Assembly: GCA_903853515.1 (NCBI GenBank)
Contig: CAINTU010000166.1
Span: 1-7,686, forward strand
Reading direction: 5' to 3'
From: an uncultured Micrococcales bacterium
GTDB taxonomy: Bacteria; Actinomycetota; Actinomycetes; Actinomycetales; Microbacteriaceae
DNA length: 7,686 nucleotides
The notes under the pieces: model-generated
What the model saw: only the letters and a program-made list of their open reading frames with translations
What the model was told of the DNA's origin: nothing
Databases searched by the model: none
Translations under genes and position numbers: made by a program
In this document: piece after piece, positions 1 through 4,268 of the stretch
Layout: each line of letters begins with the position of its first letter
How positions within the stretch are numbered: the stretch's first letter is position 1

Positions 1-136
1 ACTCGATGTGCAAATCAGTGCCACAGATGCCTGTTCGAAGAACCCGAATCTTGACATCGTTTTCACCAACCTTTGGTTCTGGTCTATCTGCAAGAACGAG
101 GCCTGGGCCGGCGGATGGTTTAAATAACGCGAGCAT
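1..136 (-). CDS. tdh: L-threonine 3-dehydrogenase-type zinc alcohol dehydrogenase, N-terminal fragment (runs off left edge)
   Basis: The minus strand has an ATG at 136-134 followed by 45 open codons to the window edge, beginning MLALFKPSAGPGLVLADRPE and ending in RTGICGTDLHIE. This is the start of the GroES-like catalytic domain of medium-chain, zinc-dependent dehydrogenases. Without gaps it lines up with E. coli Tdh as I remember it: Cys38 would be the catalytic zinc ligand, and Thr40 and His43 the proton-relay pair. Tdh oxidises L-threonine to 2-amino-3-ketobutyrate with NAD+ in the cytoplasm; the product is normally split by Kbl, whose gene often follows tdh and would lie outside this window. 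The fragment is too short to exclude a related polyol or sorbitol dehydrogenase, although the ICGTDLHI context favours Tdh. It is transcribed divergently from the oxidoreductase at 253. No strong ribosome binding site is visible; AGAAAG lies 7 bases before the ATG. Confidence 0.82.
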   Translation of the reverse strand, partial: MLALFKPSAGPGLVLADRPEPKVGENDVKIRVLRTGICGTDLHIE

Positions 137-184
137 GGGTTTGCTTTCTGTCGTCTTTGACACTGGCACTTTTGGTGCAATAAC

Positions 185-190
185 AGACTA
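185..190 (-). promoter_or_regulatory. possible -10 box for the threonine dehydrogenase gene
   Basis: TAGTCT on the minus strand fits TANNNT and would start transcription near 178, giving a leader of about 40 bases before the ATG at 136. A small dyad, GCAC-TTTTG-GTGC at 166-178 (plus-strand reading), would sit right at the start of that transcript. No convincing -35 is seen. This gene is the exception among its neighbours in lacking a -10 box directly before its start codon. Confidence 0.3.
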
Positions 191-211
191 TGGGCTTTTC
201 AGAAACAAGCC

Positions 212-228
212 ATGGATGTGCCATTCAT
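212..228. repeat. operator-like dyad in the divergent spacer
   Basis: ATGGATG-TGC-CATTCAT is a 7-3-7 inverted repeat with six of seven positions complementary. It lies 24 bases before the oxidoreductase ATG, overlaps the expected -35 position for the -10 box at 238, and sits upstream of the possible dehydrogenase promoter. That position would suit a dimeric regulator controlling one or both genes. This is inferred from symmetry and position only; no known operator consensus was recognised. Confidence 0.35.
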
Positions 229-237
229 ACCGCTTGG

Positions 238-243
238 TAGGCT
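238..243 (+). promoter_or_regulatory. -10 box of the exported FAD oxidoreductase
   Basis: TAGGCT fits TANNNT and ends 9 bases before the ATG at 253. With start 7-8 bases downstream, the mRNA would begin at or next to A251, leaving a leader of only about two bases. No purine-rich ribosome binding site precedes the ATG, which supports near-leaderless initiation. The -35 region is not recognisable. Confidence 0.4.
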
Positions 244-252
244 CTTAACCAC

Positions 253-2040
253 ATGATGAAGCTCAAGTTCGTTCGCGCGATTGCGGCGTTTGCCGCTCTG
301 GCCAGCGTCGCTGTTGGTTCGACCGCGCCTGCCTCGTCGGCCGATGCAACCACTTCGTGGCAGAGCTTTAACTGTGCAGCCAGGGCCGCCGCGGTTGCCA
401 GTGCGACCGTTGCCACCGGTTCAACATATGACGTGGTTATTTATGGCGGAACTCCATCTGGCTCAGCCGCAGCGCTCGCCGCGGCAAACCTAGGCAAAAA
501 GGTTTTGCTGCTCAGTGAGGGCACCCTATTTGGCGGTGCTATCTCGAACGGTCTTGGGGCAACCGATTTAGGCTCGATCGATGCCAACGTTGGAACCGCT
601 CGACTTTATTTGAACCAGCTGAGCCAGTTTTATCACAACACCAGTTATCGAACCGAACCTAAGGTTGCTGAATGTATCTTTGAGGGTTGGCTGCAATCAA
701 GCAACATCACTCTTGGCACAAACACTGTTCTAGATTCGGCAACTGTTGCCAATCGCATGATTAGCAACCTCACTTTTCACTCGAGTAGCGCCAGCGACAC
801 TGCAATCACAATAACCGGCAAAGATTTTGTCGATGCTAGTTATGCCGGTGATCTAATGAACCTCAGCGGCGCGGCCAGTCGACTGGGTATGAGTGACTAT
901 TACAAATACAACGAGAGCGTCACCAAATATCGTTCGTTCAACGTTCTATTCAAAATTAAAGATCCGACAGCTGCAGCGCAAGCAGCAATTGATTTTGCAA
1001 AATTGCCTCAGGTGACTACGGCTGCAAGTCTTGATAATTATCCGAGTCAAATTATTGGCGGGCAACCATCTTTCACCTATCGACTGTGCGTCACAAAGCA
1101 AAGCGCAAATCTGATTCCGTTTGCAAAGACTGCCGACTATGAGACTTGGGCACCCGCCTGGCGCACTTTTATGAAGTACTACTATGGGTTCAACATTCAA
1201 AAGAGCCCATATGTCAAGTCAAACGGCACGGTGCTTACCCAGCTCTGGCGTATCGCCAAATTGCCAAATAATAAATACGATTTGAACGCCTATTATTCGT
1301 CGTTCACAAACTTGACGATGAATCCCGACTTTTTTAGCAACCTACAGGGGCGCGCAGCGATGCTCGCCAACTATTCAAGTTATTTGCAATCTTTCTTGTG
1401 GTTTGTGCAGAACGATCCGAGTGTGCCTGCACTTGAACACAATGCGCTTTCTGGTTTCGGTTTGTGCGCAGATGAATTCACCTCAACTGGCGGTTGGCCG
1501 CAAGCACCTTATTTGCGTGAAGGCAGGCGCCTTATTGGCCAGACCACGATGACCACCCGTGATATTTTTGGCAACCGAATCAGACAAGATGGCATTGCAG
1601 TTGGCTCTTATACTCTCGACAGCAAACCAGCCCTGTTTGTGTTTGCCAACAATACCTTTGCCCGTGATCGCTCAATTATGTTTCGAGCGCCCATGTATGA
1701 AATTCCGTTGAGCGCAATGCTCTCAAAGGCCGGGCCAAAGAATTTGATTGTGTCGGTTGGGCTTTCTGCCTCGCCAGCCGCCTATTCAAGCATTCGCATG
1801 GAACCCCAATTCATTCAACTTGGCCAGGCTGCAGGCATAGCCGCGGCCTTGGCATCGAATCAAGATGGCACAATAAATGACTCGTTAGCTACTTCTGTGC
1901 GTAGCCGGCTAGCCATGACCGGCGGCTTCAACGGAATCACCAGCATTTGTCAAAAACTTAGCGCCGGTCTTCGCACATATTGGGGTTTCAACCAGAGCAA
2001 TTGTCAGCCCGCTGCGTTTGGTCTTTACATCGCAGGCTAA
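253..2040 (+). CDS. exported FAD-dependent oxidoreductase (FAD_oxidored family)
   Basis: This 595-residue protein starts with a Sec-type signal peptide: a short basic start (MMKLKFVR), a hydrophobic stretch to about residue 22, and a probable cleavage near ASSA-DA (30-31). The mature part opens with a Rossmann FAD site, DVVIYGGTPSG (60-70), then LFGGAISNGLGATDLG (92-107). Later landmarks match the secreted FAD_oxidored (PF12831-like) group: DASYAGDL (194-201), KYDLN (341-345), PYLREGRRLIG (419-429), GSYTLD (451-456) and the closing GQAAGIAAALA flavin-binding helix (525-535). The substrate cannot be read from sequence; relatives are annotated generically, and some are linked to polysaccharide loci. 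Six cysteines (41, 141, 279, 405, 566, 584) all lie in the exported part. There is no twin-arginine motif, so how FAD is acquired outside the cytoplasm is unclear. ATG codons at 253 and 256 are adjacent; either could be used. Confidence 0.85.
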   Translation: MMKLKFVRAIAAFAALASVAVGSTAPASSADATTSWQSFNCAARAAAVASATVATGSTYDVVIYGGTPSGSAAALAAANLGKKVLLLSEGTLFGGAISNGLGATDLGSIDANVGTARLYLNQLSQFYHNTSYRTEPKVAECIFEGWLQSSNITLGTNTVLDSATVANRMISNLTFHSSSASDTAITITGKDFVDASYAGDLMNLSGAASRLGMSDYYKYNESVTKYRSFNVLFKIKDPTAAAQAAIDFAKLPQVTTAASLDNYPSQIIGGQPSFTYRLCVTKQSANLIPFAKTADYETWAPAWRTFMKYYYGFNIQKSPYVKSNGTVLTQLWRIAKLPNNKYDLNAYYSSFTNLTMNPDFFSNLQGRAAMLANYSSYLQSFLWFVQNDPSVPALEHNALSGFGLCADEFTSTGGWPQAPYLREGRRLIGQTTMTTRDIFGNRIRQDGIAVGSYTLDSKPALFVFANNTFARDRSIMFRAPMYEIPLSAMLSKAGPKNLIVSVGLSASPAAYSSIRMEPQFIQLGQAAGIAAALASNQDGTINDSLATSVRSRLAMTGGFNGITSICQKLSAGLRTYWGFNQSNCQPAAFGLYIAG

Positions 2041-2078
2041 ACGTTGCTGTCTAAACCCGGCCGGCTAAACGTGACTGG
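2037..2078. repeat. three tandem 14-bp units at a convergent gene junction
   Basis: The units are CTAAACGTTGCTGT (2037-2050), CTAAACCCGGCCGG (2051-2064) and CTAAACGTGACTGG (2065-2078). All share CTAAAC, C at position 11 and G at position 13; pairwise identities are 9, 10 and 11 of 14. The first unit contains the TAA stop of the FAD oxidoreductase, and the last ends five bases before the pcp stop at 2084-2086, so the array fills the junction. No stable hairpin with a T-tract is present, so this is not an ordinary intrinsic terminator. Confidence 0.65.
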
Positions 2079-2083
2079 TTTGA

Positions 2084-2713
2084 CTAAAGCACCAATAAAG
2101 CGGCACTAATCGCAGCCACCTGATCACTCAGTGGCATCGTAGGCTTGCCCTCAAACTCGGTTGCTTGCTCATCAATAAGAGGCACATGGATGAAGCCTGC
2201 GCGCACCTTTGTTTGGCTCACTTGCGAAGCTCGTGCGGCCCAAGCGCTAATCGAATAAAAGACGTGATTGCAGACGAAACTGCCTGCCGATAGCGAGATT
2301 GTTGCAGGTAGCCCCGCTTGGGTAACGGCAGCAGCCATTTGATCAATTGGTAGCGTGCTGAAATAGGCCTCGCGGTCAGTCTCGTCAATGGATTGGTTTT
2401 TGCGAACTTCGCCGCCGTTGTCGGCAAGATTTGCATCATCGAGATTGATCGCAACTTTCTCAAAACTGATTCTGGTGCGGCCTTCTGCCTGGCCAAGACA
2501 GATAATGACATCAGGCTGCAAAGTTGATGCAAGGTTCAAAAGTTGCGCCTCGGCGCCATGGTATTCAACCGGCAAAATATCGCAATGCAATTCGATGTTT
2601 GTAAACTTTTCGAGCTGGCATGAAATGATTTGAACGATTTCTTGGCTTGGGTTTTTTGTGGCCCCTGCAAATGGTTCAAAGCCGGTGAGCAAAACCTTAG
2701 GTAATTTGCGCAT
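2084..2713 (-). CDS. pcp: pyroglutamyl-peptidase I (cysteine peptidase family C15)
   Basis: The 209-residue product has the usual length and all family landmarks: the N-terminal VLLTGFEPFAG (7-17), the catalytic glutamate in ISFEKVAIN (Glu85), the catalytic cysteine in SAGSFVCNHVFY (Cys148) and the catalytic histidine in GFIHVP (His176). It removes N-terminal pyroglutamate from peptides and proteins and, having no signal peptide, should act in the cytoplasm, probably in peptide salvage. Its ATG (2713-2711) shares one base with the TGA stop (2715-2713) of the upstream deacetylase, as TGATG, and no independent promoter or ribosome binding site is seen. Translation is therefore probably coupled to the deacetylase by termination-reinitiation. 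The C-terminus is short, ending a few residues after DQVAAISAALLV, which is common for the family. Confidence 0.93.
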   Translation of the reverse strand: MRKLPKVLLTGFEPFAGATKNPSQEIVQIISCQLEKFTNIELHCDILPVEYHGAEAQLLNLASTLQPDVIICLGQAEGRTRISFEKVAINLDDANLADNGGEVRKNQSIDETDREAYFSTLPIDQMAAAVTQAGLPATISLSAGSFVCNHVFYSISAWAARASQVSQTKVRAGFIHVPLIDEQATEFEGKPTMPLSDQVAAISAALLVL

Positions 2714-3429
2714 CAGCGGCCAAATGCTTCACGCAGAGTGACTGTTTGCAAATTTCGTTTTTCGACGAGCTGCGCTAGTCGCCAAAATTGGCTCGAAGCT
2801 ATCGTGTTGTTCGCGTGATCGATTATCAATCTGCCATCTTGAAAATATTTTTGCGCCTTCGAAAAGATGCCATAAAAACTTGTCGGCCCAGAATCAGCAA
2901 GCGTGCCATACCAAAGCACCGGAGTCGTATAGCCCACCTCGGCAGCCGCCTCGATTACCTTTTGATTGATTCGGCCAAACGGTGGTCTGAAATAGGGTTT
3001 GGCGTTATAGCTCCAAGTGTCTTCGATGCGATTGTGACATTCGGTTAGCTGCTTTTTTATGCCCGCTGTGTTCAATCGAGTTAGGTCAGCGTGATTGTGG
3101 GTGTGGTTACCGATTTGAATCTGCCCGCGCTGCAGCAAATCCTTGATTTGAGATTTGTGCTGGTACCACGGTGCATATGCGCTGGGCATAAAGAAGGTGA
3201 ACTTTAGATCGAACACATGCGCAAACTTAAGATAGTTGCCAAGAGCGGTTGAACTAAATCCGTCGTCGACAGTCCAGGCGAAACGTTTAGTTTTGGTCTT
3301 AGGAATGCTGTACACCACCTGGTTGGCCGCGAACGCTGAGTCAACAACGCCAGCGGGCAGAATCAGTTCTGGCAGCACCAACGCTGCCGCGCTGAGCCCT
3401 AGAAATGCCCTGCGGTCAAACTCTGACAT
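2713..3429 (-). CDS. exported polysaccharide deacetylase (NodB homology domain, CE4)
   Basis: This 238-residue protein begins MSEFDRRAFLG, a twin-arginine (Tat) type signal (Arg6-Arg7, Phe9-Leu10), followed by an Ala/Leu-rich stretch and probable cleavage at AFA-AN (about 35). CE4 motifs appear in order: TVDDG (53-57, with Asp55 and Asp56 as catalytic base and metal ligand), HTHNH (109-113, His109 and His113 metal ligands), RPPFG (148-152), the LWYGTLAD segment (172-179) and LIIDH (201-205, His205). The classic TFDDG reads TVDDG here, a conservative change. CE4 enzymes remove N- or O-acetyl groups from peptidoglycan, chitooligosaccharides or surface glycans; the substrate cannot be told from this sequence. 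The protein is little more than signal plus catalytic domain, with no wall-binding module. It is the first gene of a two-gene operon with pcp and diverges from the Pr6Pr gene at 3511. Confidence 0.9.
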   Translation of the reverse strand: MSEFDRRAFLGLSAAALVLPELILPAGVVDSAFAANQVVYSIPKTKTKRFAWTVDDGFSSTALGNYLKFAHVFDLKFTFFMPSAYAPWYQHKSQIKDLLQRGQIQIGNHTHNHADLTRLNTAGIKKQLTECHNRIEDTWSYNAKPYFRPPFGRINQKVIEAAAEVGYTTPVLWYGTLADSGPTSFYGIFSKAQKYFQDGRLIIDHANNTIASSQFWRLAQLVEKRNLQTVTLREAFGR

Positions 3430-3436
3430 GTTAATA

Positions 3437-3442
3437 AGTCTA
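3437..3442 (-). promoter_or_regulatory. -10 box of the deacetylase-pcp operon (leaderless start)
   Basis: On the minus strand TAGACT is followed by seven bases (TATTAAC) and then the ATG at 3429, so transcription should begin on or next to the initiator A. A CTCACA sequence at 3465-3460, 17 bases upstream of the -10, matches TTGACA at four of six positions. No ribosome binding site precedes the ATG. Confidence 0.55.
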
Positions 3443-3498
3443 GATAACGATTTAGGTTTTGTGAGGTTTGGCAGCGAGGCAAGGTGCTTGACCTCTAG

Positions 3499-3504
3499 TA
3501 CTTT
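3499..3504 (+). promoter_or_regulatory. -10 box of the Pr6Pr gene (leaderless start)
   Basis: TACTTT fits TANNNT and ends six bases (GGGCTA) before the ATG at 3511, again placing the transcript start on the initiator codon. The 81-bp spacer holds this promoter and the divergent deacetylase promoter back to back. No good -35 lies at the expected distance. Confidence 0.5.
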
Positions 3505-3510
3505 GGGCTA

Positions 3511-4188
3511 ATGAGCGAAACAGTCACTAACACATCTAGATTCTCACTCGCCCAGCGTGGCCCCTTGGTGGCAGGCTTTCGTTTCTTTATAGCCTTCATC
3601 ATGCTCGGCAGCTTGGCTTGGCAGATAACTGACAGAATTGCACACAGCCTATTTAGGCCAGGCGAGTATTACGCCTATTTCACTATTGACAGCAGCTTGA
3701 TTGAAGCCGGTGTTCTCGCCTTTGCTGGTTGGGCTGCTCTTCGCGGCTTGCCTGAGAGCAAGCGCCTTGGCGTGTGGCGTTTATGCGCCGTCACCTTCGC
3801 TGTCGTAGTCGCGATCATTTATAACGCAATGCTTCGTGGCGGTGCGCCAGATATTCGTGACGCAGGTTACAACTGGCCAGTGTTGCCAAATGAGCTCTTG
3901 CATGTTTGGGGGCCAGTTTTGATTTTGATTGATTGGTTGCTTTTCTCAAAACAAACGCGACTGCCCATAAGCAAATTTGGCTGGGTCGCAGCTTTTCCGA
4001 TTTTATGGCTCGCATTTTCACTAACCCGCGGCTTCACCAGTGGCTGGTTCGCATATTGGTTCTTAGACCCAGCACAGGTAGGTGCAAGCGGCATGCTGAT
4101 TTATATTTTGGCGATCACCGTGTTTATGCTCGGCGTTGGCATCGGCATGCTCAGCCTTCTAAGAGTGGTCAACCGCAAGACAAGCTAG
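3511..4188 (+). CDS. Pr6Pr-type integral membrane protein, function unknown
   Basis: The 225-residue product is very hydrophobic, with about six membrane segments (roughly 21-39, 59-79, 90-107, 128-145, 156-173 and 195-217) and no signal peptide. I recognise the pattern of the Pr6Pr membrane family: YFTIDSSLIEAG (56-67), WPVLPNELLHVWGPVLILIDWLL (122-144, here described by position), a PI-W stretch near 163-166 and SLTRG...YWFLDP (170-187). The family has no established function. The conserved Thr58 in an early helix and His131 in a middle helix recall the Thr/His pair of the eukaryotic AIG1/ADTRP lipid hydrolases, so a membrane lipid hydrolase is possible but unproven. It stands alone on its strand, between divergent and convergent neighbours. 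The start is fixed by the leaderless -10 box; there is no Shine-Dalgarno sequence. Confidence 0.75.
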   Translation: MSETVTNTSRFSLAQRGPLVAGFRFFIAFIMLGSLAWQITDRIAHSLFRPGEYYAYFTIDSSLIEAGVLAFAGWAALRGLPESKRLGVWRLCAVTFAVVVAIIYNAMLRGGAPDIRDAGYNWPVLPNELLHVWGPVLILIDWLLFSKQTRLPISKFGWVAAFPILWLAFSLTRGFTSGWFAYWFLDPAQVGASGMLIYILAITVFMLGVGIGMLSLLRVVNRKTS

Positions 4189-4198
4189 CAGCTCGTGG

Positions 4199-4268
4199 CA
4201 GGCCGATTCAGTCTGGCGAATTCAAGCAAGCAGAATCAAACTGGCGAATTCAACCTGGCCGATTAGCC
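4199..4268. repeat. five degenerate tandem 14-bp units at a convergent gene junction
   Basis: The units are CAGGCCGATTCAGT (4199), CTGGCGAATTCAAG (4213), CAAGCAGAATCAAA (4227), CTGGCGAATTCAAC (4241) and CTGGCCGATTAGCC (4255). The second and fourth agree at 13 of 14 bases; the others agree at about 8-9 of 14. C1, G4, C5, A8 and T10 are present in all five. A still weaker unit may begin at 4185, which would include the TAG stop of the Pr6Pr gene. The last unit contains the stop of the convergent choice-of-anchor L gene (4263-4265). The array fills the spacer between the two genes. Confidence 0.65.

Noticed and set aside
6..248. An 80-codon plus-strand open frame before the oxidoreductase
   Set aside because: It lies across the minus-strand tdh start and the divergent spacer, resembles no family, and its left part is antisense to a clearly recognisable dehydrogenase N-terminus.
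2053..2081. Possible terminator hairpin AAACC...GGTTT after the oxidoreductase
   Set aside because: The stem is five pairs with a 19-base loop and no T-tract; the region is better described by the 14-bp tandem repeat.
3488..3493. TTGACC as a -35 box for the Pr6Pr gene
   Set aside because: It is only five bases from the TACTTT -10 box, and no -10-like sequence lies at 16-18 bases downstream except over the start codon.
3236..3511. A 91-codon plus-strand open frame antisense to the deacetylase signal peptide
   Set aside because: It mirrors the deacetylase coding sequence and crosses both promoters of the divergent spacer; it shows no protein family features.
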